DNA from: Bifidobacterium colobi
Lineage (GTDB): Bacteria; Actinomycetota; Actinomycetes; Actinomycetales; Bifidobacteriaceae
DNA: 64,000 nucleotides
Direction: 5' to 3'
NCBI RefSeq assembly: GCF_018555455.1
Contig: NZ_JAFEJU010000003.1
Span: forward strand, 62,001-126,000
Below are positions 45,032 through 54,569 of the stretch, piece after piece (positions within the stretch are counted from its first letter, which is position 1; each line of letters begins with the position of its first letter). The notes beneath the pieces were generated by a model, which ran no database searches, was not told the origin of the DNA, and was given only the letters and a program-made list of their open reading frames with translations. The translations under genes were made by a program, and so were the position numbers.

Positions 45032-46912
45032 TCACTCCTCGTTGGATGCTTCAGATGCTTCGGATTCGCTGGATTCCGGCTGCTCATCGGCATCGTCGGC
45101 TTCGGCGTCTGCTTCCTGCTCTTCGGATTCAGCAGTGGAATCCTCGGACTGGGAATCCTCGGACTGGGAATCCTCAGACTCGGAATCCTCAGACTCGGAA
45201 TCCTCGGCAGAGTCAGACTCAGACTCGGCGGATTCGGCATCCGCTTCGTCGGCATCATCATTGGATTCCTCGGATTCCGGTTCCAGTTCCGGAGCGTACT
45301 GTGCGTCTGCCGGGTCGATGCCCAACTGCTCGAGGACTTCGGAATCGTCGGTCAGCTCTTCCAGATCATGATCGATGACCACGTCGTCGCTGTCCTCGTC
45401 AATATCCTCATCGGCAAACTGCTCTTCAAGACGATCAAGCATGGTATCGAGCTTCTCGGCTTCACCAGTGCGACCGGCTTCTTCGAGGAAGTACTGCTCG
45501 GCTTGGAGGGCACGCATACGGTACTCGCCCGGCAGACCCTGAGAACGGGCCACGGTGTGCACCACTTCAATGGCCTTATCCCACAGTTCCAAGTCACCCA
45601 AAGCACCGGCGTACACCAGGAACATCTCCACCTTAGGAGCGCCGTGCAGCTGCTTGCCTTCATCGGACTGTGCGATTTCCACAGCCTTCTTCGGATTGCC
45701 CACGCCACGTTCGCAGTCGGCGATGAACGGCAGGTAATCCTGGAAGCCGTTCATACGGTAGGCGGTACGGAACTCACGCAAAGCCAGCTTGTAGTTGCCC
45801 TGACGGTAGGCCACGAAAGCCAGCGTCTCACGGGCGAAGTCGATACGGGAAGCCTGACGAGCCACCCACTTGGCGTGCTCGAGGGCCAGCTCGGGATCCT
45901 TCTCCTCCAATGCGTAGGCAGCCAGAATGTGCAGGCCGATGTTCTCGGCGTGTTCCTTGGACAGGCCGCGCAGACGCTCACGCTCATCCTTGGAAAGCAT
46001 GGACCACTCCATGCCCTTCGGCATGCGCGGCTCATCGGGGCGGCGTGCCGTATACGGGTTCTGCGAGGGGAAGCTCATCGTGCCGTCGGAGTTACGGCGC
46101 GGACGGCTCATATATTCAGTGCGCTTATTCTCGCGGTATTCGCGCTTCTCCTCCGCGTTGAACTCGCGGCGCTCACCATCACGGCGATCATCGCGGCGGA
46201 AATCCCTGCGATCATTGTCGCGACGGAAGTTCTTGCGATCATTATCGCGGCGGAAACCACCACGGTTGTCGCGCTCCTCACGGTTATCGCGACGGAAGTC
46301 GCGGTGCTCACCATCACGGTTAAAGCCACGATTATCACGACGGTCATCGTCGTGGCGGAAATTGCGACGCTCACCATCACGATGGAAATCACGACGATCA
46401 TTGTCACGGCGGTCATCGCGGCGGAAGCCTCCACGCTCGCCGTCGCGGCGGAAGTTACGGCGATCGCCATCACGATGGAAATCACGACGATCATTATCGC
46501 GATGGAAATCGCGGCGTTCGCCATCATGATGCTGGTAACGCGGGTTCTCACCGGCCTCACCGTCACGACGCGGCTTGAAATCGCCGTCACGACGCGGCCC
46601 CTTGTGGAAACCGTCGCGGCGGAAGCCTCCACGCTCGCCGTCCTTGCGGAAACCACCCTTGTGGAAGCCACCGGACTTGCCGTAGGACTTGCGGAACCCA
46701 CCGTGCTCGTTGCCGTCACCGTCACGGCGAGGCGCGTATCCTTCACCATCGTCGCGGCGACGCGGCTTGAAACCATCACCATCGCGACGTGGCTTGAAAC
46801 CACCCTTGCCACGCGGCTTGAATCCCTTGCCGCCTCGGTTGGACGGACGACGGTCGCCATAGGACTTATGGCCGCCGTAGGACTTGCCGGAACGCTCGTT
46901 ACCTTCTGCCAT
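45032..46912 (-). CDS. TPR-like protein with RD/RG-rich disordered head and acidic tail
   Basis: 626 residues in three zones. Residues 1-~300 are low complexity: repeats built from RRDxDRRDFRRD, GGFRRDG and GFKPRR, rich in Arg, Asp, Gly and Phe, like RG-type RNA-binding tails. Residues ~300-500 are helical and TPR-like (AENIGLHILAAYALEEKDPE, AFVAYRQGNYKLALREFRTA, KLDTMLDRLEEQF). From ~505 to the end the chain is almost all Glu, Ser, Asp and Ala. The gene sits between tyrS and the HAD phosphatase, the place of the TPR gene Rv1691 in mycobacteria. A link to translation or RNA is inferred from neighbours and composition. Confidence 0.9.
   Translation of the reverse strand: MAEGNERSGKSYGGHKSYGDRRPSNRGGKGFKPRGKGGFKPRRDGDGFKPRRRDDGEGYAPRRDGDGNEHGGFRKSYGKSGGFHKGGFRKDGERGGFRRDGFHKGPRRDGDFKPRRDGEAGENPRYQHHDGERRDFHRDNDRRDFHRDGDRRNFRRDGERGGFRRDDRRDNDRRDFHRDGERRNFRHDDDRRDNRGFNRDGEHRDFRRDNREERDNRGGFRRDNDRKNFRRDNDRRDFRRDDRRDGERREFNAEEKREYRENKRTEYMSRPRRNSDGTMSFPSQNPYTARRPDEPRMPKGMEWSMLSKDERERLRGLSKEHAENIGLHILAAYALEEKDPELALEHAKWVARQASRIDFARETLAFVAYRQGNYKLALREFRTAYRMNGFQDYLPFIADCERGVGNPKKAVEIAQSDEGKQLHGAPKVEMFLVYAGALGDLELWDKAIEVVHTVARSQGLPGEYRMRALQAEQYFLEEAGRTGEAEKLDTMLDRLEEQFADEDIDEDSDDVVIDHDLEELTDDSEVLEQLGIDPADAQYAPELEPESEESNDDADEADAESAESESDSAEDSESEDSESEDSQSEDSQSEDSTAESEEQEADAEADDADEQPESSESEASEASNEE
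46150..46890 (-). repeat. Degenerate coding repeats (CGN-GAY rich) in the TPR gene
   Basis: Imperfect short direct repeats such as TCGCGGCGGAA[G/A]T and ATCACGACGATCATT recur through ~740 bases and encode the RRDF/NDRRDF blocks. Long open frames in the other directions here are by-products of this composition. Confidence 0.8.
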
Positions 46913-46937
46913 CTGTATTTTCCTTAATCCCTACTAC

Positions 46938-48260
46938 TTAACGGTTTTCCACGGCGCCGAGCGCCTTCTTGCCACGACGGATGAGTGCAAAGCGACCAGC
47001 GAGGAAATCGGCCTCGCCCAAAACCTGCTCCTCATCCTCGATACGATTGTTGTTGAGATACACGCCACCGGACTTGATGGCGCGGCGAGCCTCGGAACCG
47101 GACTTGAACAGACCGGCCGCCTGAGCGGCGTCGATCACGCGATCGCCGGGCTTGGCCACCGGGAACACATGTTCGCCGTTCTCATCGGCCACTTTGAAGC
47201 CATCCAGCACAGACTCGAGCGTTTCGGCGTCGATATCCTCAAGGTTGCCGCCACGGCCGAACAGTGCGCCGGAAGCGTCGATGGCCGCCTGGGTGGCGGC
47301 TTCGCCATGCACGAAGCTGGTGACTTCCCATGCCAACGCCTTTTGCGCTTCTCGCTTGCCGGGGTTGGTCTTGGATTCCTCCACCAGACGCTCGATTTCG
47401 GCCTTCGGCAGGAAGGTGAAGGCCTTCAAGAGGCTTTCCATCTCCACATCCGGGCGATTGATCCAGAACTGGTAGAACTTGTAGGGGCTCAGCATCGTGG
47501 CATCCAGCCACACCGCGTTGCCCTCGGACTTGCCGAACTTCTTGCCCTGCGCATCGGTGATGATCGGGCTGGTGAACACGTTCACGTCCACGCCACGCAC
47601 CTTGTGAATCAGATCAAGGCCGGAGGTCAGGTTGCCCCACTGGTCGGAGCCGCCAAGCTCCAGCGTGCAATGGTATTCGTCGAACAGGTGCAGGAAGTCG
47701 TTGCCCTGCAGCACCTGGTAGCTGAACTCGGTGAAGGAGATGCCTTCCTCGGAGTTCAAGCGACGTGCCACCGTATCCTTGGCGAGCATGGTGCCCAGAC
47801 GGAAGTTCTTGCCAACGTCGCGCAGAAAATCGATGACGCTCATCTGCGCGGTCCAATCGTAATTGGATACGAATCGCACCGGGTTGGCACCTTCGGTTTC
47901 CAGAATGCCGCCGATCTGCTTCTTCAGACGCTCGGCCCAGCCGGCTACCACATCCTTCGGATTCAAGGTACGTTCGCCGGACTGGCGAGGATCACCGATC
48001 AGACCGGTAGCACCACCGACCAACGCAATCGGATGGTGGCCGGCAAGCTGCAGGTGACGCATGTTGATGAGCTGCACCAAGTTGCCGATGTGCAGCGATG
48101 CAGCAGTCGGGTCGAAGCCACAGTAATAGGTGATGGGCTCGCCGTTCAATGCCGCTGCGAGTCGATCCCGGTCCGTGGACTGGGAAATCAACCCGCGCCA
48201 TTCCAGTTCCTCAAGCAGGGTGGTGAAACCCGCTTCCTTGAAGTCGGTGACGTGAGCCAT
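46938..48260 (-). CDS. tyrS: Tyrosyl-tRNA synthetase
   Basis: About 440 residues: class I motif HIGN ([17 protein letters not shown], about 57-60), the KMSKS-type loop [13 protein letters not shown], and a C-terminal S4 domain ([20 protein letters not shown]). The start at 48260 ([12 protein letters not shown]) matches family N-termini; an in-frame TTG at 48299 lacks a ribosome site. It heads the leftward tyrS-TPR-HAD-small-tlyA run. Confidence 0.98.
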   Translation of the reverse strand: MAHVTDFKEAGFTTLLEELEWRGLISQSTDRDRLAAALNGEPITYYCGFDPTAASLHIGNLVQLINMRHLQLAGHHPIALVGGATGLIGDPRQSGERTLNPKDVVAGWAERLKKQIGGILETEGANPVRFVSNYDWTAQMSVIDFLRDVGKNFRLGTMLAKDTVARRLNSEEGISFTEFSYQVLQGNDFLHLFDEYHCTLELGGSDQWGNLTSGLDLIHKVRGVDVNVFTSPIITDAQGKKFGKSEGNAVWLDATMLSPYKFYQFWINRPDVEMESLLKAFTFLPKAEIERLVEESKTNPGKREAQKALAWEVTSFVHGEAATQAAIDASGALFGRGGNLEDIDAETLESVLDGFKVADENGEHVFPVAKPGDRVIDAAQAAGLFKSGSEARRAIKSGGVYLNNNRIEDEEQVLGEADFLAGRFALIRRGKKALGAVENR

Positions 48261-48373
48261 AGCCTGGTGCTTCTCCCTATCGAATTGTGTATTGGACAAT
48301 GCTTGACTGCTGTTTTCAAGCGTCTATAAGTCTCTCAGAACACACCGACAGTACCGCCCCGGCAGGTTTCCCA

Positions 48374-49297
48374 TCACTGACCACGACGGTACAGCTTTTC
48401 AAGCGTCTCGCGCAGCTGCTGCAACGTATCGTTGTTGGTGGTGGTCTTAAGCCGCGGGAATGATGCGATCATACGACGCTGCTGATGATTGAACACGGAG
48501 TCGGCGGCATCCTTGATACGATCCATGAATTCGGCAGACATCTCCTTACCATTCTGCAAGGATTCGCCAACCTTCTGACCGACCGCGGATGGCATGCCAC
48601 CGAACCTATCGCTGGCACCGGTCAGCGCATCGGAGGCTTTGGCTGCCAAACCAGCGGCAGCCCCACCGACTACGCCACCAACCATGCCAGTGGCCATATC
48701 CGTGGCGCCGGAGACGGCATCGCCCACCTTCTCGCGCACCGCATCGCCATATTTGGCCATGGCAAGCTTGAATTGTTCGAGGCTTTGCTCGAAGTTCACG
48801 ATGCCGCAGACGGTCACGATCGTATCGGCAATGGTCAGTGCCATCAGCACCACAAACAGCACATGAATGATCTGCAGTGGAATCATTGCGGTGATGTGCG
48901 CGACCGCAGGCTGAATCACATCCACAATCAGCACTCCCCCGATGCCAAACACCACGGCACCGAGCAAACAGATGCGGCCGTTCAGATTGAAGTGGAAGTG
49001 CGAGTAGTCCCACCATCGCGCGTGGAACAACTGTTCCATTGCCCACGAGGTGAAGTATTCGAGCACTGAGGCACCAATCATCGCCAGGAAGAACAGGACA
49101 ACCGGATTATGGATATGTCCAAGAATCACCACGCCGGCTACCGCGCCCGTGCCATAGATCGGGCAGAGCGGACCGTTGAGGAACCCTCGGTTCACCCATC
49201 GACGCTGTTGGCAGGAGACCAGAATCGATTCGTACACCCATCCGGCGAAGCTATAGAAAATGAACCACAGAAACAGGTATTCAAGGAACAGCATCAT
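48374..49297 (-). CDS. Putative ABC transporter permease (ABC_trans_CmpB, PF06541-like)
   Basis: 307 residues. The first ~175 residues match the PF06541 type: FLWFIFYSFAGWVYESIL, RGFLNGPLCPIYGTGAV, LEYFTSWAMEQLFHARWWDY and LNGRICLLGAVVFGIGG with five to six membrane segments. The C-terminal part is cytosolic, with an Ala/Gly-rich MATGMVGGVVGGAAAGL and a charged helix. Despite the family name no ABC partner is adjacent and the function is unproven. It lies 6 bases after the HD gene stop, so they form a pair. Confidence 0.87.
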   Translation of the reverse strand: MMLFLEYLFLWFIFYSFAGWVYESILVSCQQRRWVNRGFLNGPLCPIYGTGAVAGVVILGHIHNPVVLFFLAMIGASVLEYFTSWAMEQLFHARWWDYSHFHFNLNGRICLLGAVVFGIGGVLIVDVIQPAVAHITAMIPLQIIHVLFVVLMALTIADTIVTVCGIVNFEQSLEQFKLAMAKYGDAVREKVGDAVSGATDMATGMVGGVVGGAAAGLAAKASDALTGASDRFGGMPSAVGQKVGESLQNGKEMSAEFMDRIKDAADSVFNHQQRRMIASFPRLKTTTNNDTLQQLRETLEKLYRRGQ

Positions 49298-49303
49298 TGG
49301 CGG

Positions 49304-49867
49304 CTACCTGCCCTGCGTAATCGCCGGTCGCTGATGGCCTGGTTCGAGAGCCGCACGCAGCGTCGGCTTGGCCGGTAGCGCCTTCTTATGGAAACGGCCC
49401 ATCGAGAACGTCTCACGGGTGGCCGAAATCTTGTCGGCCAGCGTCACCAGATAGCCTTCGATATAGCGCGGCGGGATGGGCGTCATCGGGAACATGTGCT
49501 TTGCGATGCTGTCGCGTTCGATGGCGTTGAGTCTAAAGTCCTTGAGCGCATTGACCAGCGCGGCATGGCCATGGGTGAATCCATGCCAGCGGTGGGTGCC
49601 GTTATCCCAGTCATGCCAGTCGTAGAGGAAATAATCGTGCAACAGCGCCGCGCGAATCAGCGATTTCACATCCACGCGATGCCACAGGTGCGCCCGGTCG
49701 GCCATCCAAACCGCCAAACATGCCACGCGAATCGAATGCGCGAATGTGGTGATGTTGCCGTGCTGATAGCAGCAGCGTTCGATTTCCATATGGTTGTGTT
49801 CGATGATTTCGCTGCCATGCTTGGCAACGAGTCGTTGAATCTGCGTACGAGTGAGCAGACGTCCCAC
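49304..49867 (-). CDS. HD-domain metal-dependent phosphohydrolase-like protein
   Basis: 187 residues with the HD residues His44 (FAHSIRVACL) and His77-Asp78 (AALLHDYFLYDW), plus HGFTHGHAAL and a later Asp (TLADKIS). Cytosolic hydrolase of unknown substrate. It starts with GTG at 49867, with GAGGAG 9 bases upstream. Immediately followed by the PF06541-like membrane protein, a pairing also found in Firmicutes. Confidence 0.85.
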   Translation of the reverse strand: MGRLLTRTQIQRLVAKHGSEIIEHNHMEIERCCYQHGNITTFAHSIRVACLAVWMADRAHLWHRVDVKSLIRAALLHDYFLYDWHDWDNGTHRWHGFTHGHAALVNALKDFRLNAIERDSIAKHMFPMTPIPPRYIEGYLVTLADKISATRETFSMGRFHKKALPAKPTLRAALEPGHQRPAITQGR

Positions 49868-49989
49868 GGTATCGGGCTCCTCAGAATCAATCAGTCTATG
49901 CTTGCGTTGTTCGTTGCCGATTGTAGGACAAGCACGGAACGCCCGAACTCATCCGCTCGGATGATTATGGACGGGACACCGCTCTCAGC

Positions 49990-50343
49990 TTATGCGCCTT
50001 GGTCTGCCAAGTAGTGCTGATAGGCGCGGAAACCACCGTCAAGGCTGGCCACCTCATAGCCGCGGTCGGCGAGGATTTCAGCGACCTCCTCACTCCACCA
50101 GCCCTCGGCACAGTACACGATGACCTTGCGGTCTTTCGGCACGTTCTTAAGTACATGGGCCAGGGGGTCGAGCGGCGCGTTGATGGCGCCTACAATCGGA
50201 TGCGCTTCCACGTCCGCCGGTTCGCGCAGATCCAGCAATGTAACCGATTGCGGATCGAGAGCTGCGAATTCCGCCGGCGTGATGTGTTCAAAAACCGGCT
50301 CTTCGGCGTCTGCCTGTGAACTGTTATGCAATGCGATGGGCAT
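49990..50343 (-). CDS. Rhodanese-like sulfurtransferase domain protein
   Basis: 117 residues: ITPAEFAALDPQSVTLLDLREPADVEAHPIVGA in outline and the catalytic Cys78 in VIVYCAEGWWSEEVA, ending LDGGFRAYQHYLAD. Rhodaneses carry persulfide sulfur. It lies 120 bases after thiF in the same direction, so a role in sulfur supply for thiazole formation is plausible. GGGGA precedes MPIALHN. Confidence 0.9.
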   Translation of the reverse strand: MPIALHNSSQADAEEPVFEHITPAEFAALDPQSVTLLDLREPADVEAHPIVGAINAPLDPLAHVLKNVPKDRKVIVYCAEGWWSEEVAEILADRGYEVASLDGGFRAYQHYLADQGA

Positions 50344-50462
50344 AGTTGTTGTTCCCCTTCTGCTGCTTGCTGAAAACTCCTTCAATCCGCACACCCTAAG
50401 CCTTTCTCGGTCAGGAGGCTCGGGATGGCGGATTGGAGGAATCGGATTTTTCAGACTGCTTC

Positions 50463-51272
50463 TTAGATGGCACAGGCCGGCTGAATATAGTTGGCCGGGT
50501 CGATGGTGGTGATGCTCGGATGCTCGCCGCACACCGGGCAGTCCGGCACATGCTTGGGCAATGGCACACGGCGCATGTTCATCGTCAGCGCATCGACGGT
50601 GAGCATACGGCCGATCAACGGCTCCCCTACCCCGACGATGAGTTTGGCCGCCTCAGTGGCTTCGAGACTGCCGATGACTCCCACCACGGCGCCGAGCACG
50701 CCGGCTTCCTTGCAGGTCGGTATTTCGCCGGCCGCCGGCATATCGCGGAAGATGCAGCGATAGCATGGTCCTTCACCGGGCACGATGGTCATGACCTGAC
50801 CGGCGAATCCCACCACACCCGCATGAATGTATGGCTTGTTCGCCAGCACGCAGGCGTCGTTGATGAGGAATTTCGCCGCGAAATTATCCGTGGCATCAAT
50901 CACCAGATCATATGGTTCGATGAGCGTGCTGATATTGCTGGCATCGACGAGCTCTCGGTATGTATCAATCTGCGCGTCCGGGTTCAGAGCCCGGATGGCT
51001 GCGGCAGCCGACTCCACTTTGGGTGTGCCGACTGCGGCGGTGGTATGGATGATTTGGCGTTGCAGGTTGCTCAGGTCAACCACATCGCCGTCAACCAGAC
51101 CGATGCGTCCTACGCCCGCTGCGGCAAGATAGAGTGCCGCCGGCGAGCCGAGGCCGCCGGCTCCGATGATGAGCACGCTGGATGCCAGAAGCCGCTTCTG
51201 ACCTTTGACGCCCACGCCCTTCAGAATCAGATGGCGGGCGTAGCGTTCCACTTGTTCGTCTGATAATGCCAT
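50463..51272 (-). CDS. thiF: ThiF/MoeB-type adenylyltransferase
   Basis: 269 residues: nucleotide loop GAGGLGS (37-43), VDGDVVDLSNLQRQ, catalytic-type DATDNF, zinc cysteines C170/C173 and C245/C248, and Cys187 at the position that forms the acyl-disulfide in ThiF. It adenylates the C-terminal glycine of ThiS for sulfur transfer. It starts 1 base after the thiG stop, so it belongs to the thi operon; MoeB remains a possible second role. Confidence 0.92.
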   Translation of the reverse strand: MALSDEQVERYARHLILKGVGVKGQKRLLASSVLIIGAGGLGSPAALYLAAAGVGRIGLVDGDVVDLSNLQRQIIHTTAAVGTPKVESAAAAIRALNPDAQIDTYRELVDASNISTLIEPYDLVIDATDNFAAKFLINDACVLANKPYIHAGVVGFAGQVMTIVPGEGPCYRCIFRDMPAAGEIPTCKEAGVLGAVVGVIGSLEATEAAKLIVGVGEPLIGRMLTVDALTMNMRRVPLPKHVPDCPVCGEHPSITTIDPANYIQPACAI

Positions 51273-51273
51273 G

Positions 51274-52140
51274 TCAGTGCAGGTATCCGGTGGTCGGGCT
51301 GGACGGCACGGCCTGGCCTTCGGTCACTTTGCCGAGGCCGGAGAGGTAGGCGGCGCGACCAGCGTTGATGGCGTTCTTGAAGGCCTCGGCCATCAGCGGA
51401 ATGTTGCCTGCGGAAGCCACGGCGGTATAGGCCATGACCGCGTCGGCACCCATTTCCATGGCGTCGCATGCCTGGCTCGGGCGGCCAATGCCGGCGTCGA
51501 TGATGACCGGCACATGCGCGTTGGCAATGATGATCTCAATGAAATCGCGCATGCGCAGGCCCATGTTGGAGCCAATCAGCGAGCCCAATGGCATCACGGC
51601 TGCGGCACCGGCTTCTTCAAGCTGACGTGCGGCAATCGGATCGGGGAACATGTACGGCATGACCACGAAACCTTCCTTGGCCAGCATTTCGGTGGCGCGG
51701 ATGGTTTCGGCGTTATCCGGCAACAGATACTTGGTTTCGTGTTCGATTTCGACCTTGACGAAGTCGGTGTGGCAGACTTCGCGGGCCAAGCGGGCGATAC
51801 GCACGGCTTCTTCGGCGTTGCGGGCACCGGAAGTGTTTGGCAGGAGGGTGATGCCTTCCGGAATGTAATCAAGCACGCTGTTTTCGGTGGTCTGTGCGCG
51901 GCGCAGTGCCATCGTGACAATCTGCGTGCCGGCATGTTCCACGGTGGCTTTGATGAGGTTCAGATCGTAACGACCGGACCCCAGAATGAATCGGGACTGG
52001 AATTCGTGGCCGCCGAGGTTTAATGGCTTGTCTTCCACCGGCAGCATCGGCGCTGCGGTACCTACCGGATTGACGACCTTGGGCTGTGGCGGCAACGGTG
52101 TCGCCTCAACGGATGCTTCGGTCACTGGATTGATGTTCAT
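51274..52140 (-). CDS. thiG: Thiazole synthase
   Basis: 288 residues. The core (from [20 protein letters not shown]) matches ThiG: the Schiff-base lysine in [38 protein letters not shown] and [23 protein letters not shown]. It builds the thiazole phosphate ring of thiamine from deoxyxylulose phosphate, ThiS thiocarboxylate and dehydroglycine. The first ~38 residues are an extra Pro/Ala-rich leader. AAAGGAAAACACT precedes the ATG. Confidence 0.97.
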   Translation of the reverse strand: MNINPVTEASVEATPLPPQPKVVNPVGTAAPMLPVEDKPLNLGGHEFQSRFILGSGRYDLNLIKATVEHAGTQIVTMALRRAQTTENSVLDYIPEGITLLPNTSGARNAEEAVRIARLAREVCHTDFVKVEIEHETKYLLPDNAETIRATEMLAKEGFVVMPYMFPDPIAARQLEEAGAAAVMPLGSLIGSNMGLRMRDFIEIIIANAHVPVIIDAGIGRPSQACDAMEMGADAVMAYTAVASAGNIPLMAEAFKNAINAGRAAYLSGLGKVTEGQAVPSSPTTGYLH

Positions 52141-52154
52141 AGTGTTTTCCTTTC

Positions 52155-52214
52155 ACCCCTTACCATGGCTCCCCTTGTTAGGGGAGCTGGCTCACGAAAG
52201 CGTGACTGAGGGGT
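52155..52214 (+). repeat. Three-hairpin intergenic element, copy 2
   Basis: ACCCCT (52155-52160) closes on AGGGGT (52209-52214) around two hairpins: GCTCCCC-TTGTTA-GGGGAGC and TCACG-AAAG-CGTGA. It lies in the 139-base thiS-thiG gap and shares the CTCCCCT...GACTGAGGGG core of the element at 407-460. Confidence 0.75.
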
Positions 52215-52278
52215 AGTTACCTGTAATGGCGGCATTCTTGACGGGAACAAGGATGCCAGTATGCAGCACTGCTGTTGC

Positions 52279-52473
52279 TCAGCCGCCTTGGACGAACTGG
52301 ACGATTTCCATCACGCATTGGTCGTCGAGCATGGCCTCGCCACGCTTGTCGCGCGGAATAATCTCTCCGTTGAGTTCGATGGCCACGCGTTCGGCTCGGA
52401 AACCGTGGGTTTCCAAATAATCAGCCACACTGACCGGCGCTTCGAGCTTGACCTGCTCTCCGTTGACCTGCAT
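52279..52473 (-). CDS. thiS: Sulfur carrier protein ThiS
   Basis: 64 residues (MQVNGEQVKLEAPVSVADYL...) with the ubiquitin-like fold and the required C-terminal Gly-Gly (IVQFVQGG). The Gly-Gly end is adenylated by ThiF and thiocarboxylated. I prefer the second ATG at 52473 because AGGAAGG is 7 bases upstream; the ATG at 52479 is almost on the ribosome site. First gene after the TPP riboswitch attenuator. Confidence 0.95.
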   Translation of the reverse strand: MQVNGEQVKLEAPVSVADYLETHGFRAERVAIELNGEIIPRDKRGEAMLDDQCVMEIVQFVQGG

Positions 52474-52493
52474 TCGCATCCCTTCCTGATACT

Positions 52494-52537
52494 AAAAAAG
52501 GGCGCACGAAACGAACCGTACCTTAAGTGGTGCGCCC
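52494..52537 (-). terminator. Attenuator terminator of the thi operon
   Basis: Read leftward: GGGCGCAC (52537-52530) pairs with GTGCGCCC (52507-52500) and is followed by six T. It lies between the TPP riboswitch and thiS, 20 bases before the start, so it is the expression platform. Confidence 0.9.
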
Positions 52538-52654
52538 ATTCATGAACCCAGTCATGCGACCGTGCCTGACTGATGGCGCATTGGCTACACCACAAGCCGC
52601 ACACGGCTGAATTATCAGTACGAACTGTGGAGAGAACCCAACAAATCTTGAACC

Positions 52655-52739
52655 AACGATTCCTTACGGCGGCATGACCCGCGTCAAGTTCCCCGGTCGA
52701 AGCTGGCGCTTCCTCTCAGCCTTGCGGCTCCCGTTCGTT
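52655..52739 (-). promoter_or_regulatory. TPP riboswitch (THI element)
   Basis: Read leftward it contains the conserved GGGAGCCGCAAGGCTGAGAGG in outline (CTGAGAGG at 52720-52713), an optional arm GAAGCGCCAGCTTC, then GAACTTGACGCGGGTCATGC and GTAAGGA. The outer stem AACGA (52739-52735) pairs with TCGTT (52659-52655). These are the pyrimidine- and pyrophosphate-sensing parts of the TPP aptamer. The 361-base gap between thiS and argH is thus filled by argH terminator, aptamer, a linker and the attenuator. Confidence 0.95.
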
Positions 52740-52787
52740 ACGGTTACTTAGTGTAGGTGCGGCGTGTGACAAGCGAGCATACAACAA

Positions 52788-52815
52788 CGGCTCCCCGCTG
52801 TGATGCGAGGAGCCG
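52788..52815 (-). terminator. Terminator of argH
   Basis: CGGCTCC (52788-52794) pairs with GGAGCCG (52809-52815), extended by CGC/GCG, 20 bases after the argH stop. Confidence 0.75.
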
Positions 52816-52834
52816 GAATGCTATCGGCAAACGA

Positions 52835-54310
<1,476 letters not shown>

Positions 54311-54492
54311 TCACTCCTTATACGCTCCAAGAAGCTTGGGCAAAGCTTAACTTTCAGCTGCAAGCAAGGCTATCAGCGCACGGCTACATCATCGTTCGTC
54401 ACTGTCTGAGTCAATGACAGATTATGCATCACTCAATCTATCTTTAGGAATACAATCAATAAAACTCAATAAATACAGGAACTTTATCGGGT

Positions 54493-54543
54493 TATAATCG
54501 GAAAACTTCGCATCTTTTCTATTTAATCGGACTACAATCGAAC
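54493..54543 (+). promoter_or_regulatory. AATCGGA-type repeats before the DUF4143 ATPase gene
   Basis: TATAATCGGA (54493-54502), TTAATCGGAC (54523-54532) and TACAATCGAAC (54533-54543): three related direct repeats spaced 30 and 10 bases, containing -10-like TATAAT and TACAAT. The ATG follows 27 bases later. Probably promoter plus binding sites for an unknown regulator. Confidence 0.5.
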
Positions 54544-54569
54544 TATCAGTCGTAGAAATCGAGGTTCCC

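Noticed and set aside
46190..46650. Possible CRISPR-like direct repeats
   Set aside because: Units are irregular, without spacers, and in frame within a protein-coding gene.
45005..46927. 640-codon open frame opposite the TPR gene, with Thr/Ile/Ala repeats
   Set aside because: Repeats are the reverse reading of the Arg/Asp codon repeats; no signal peptide, anchor or ribosome site.
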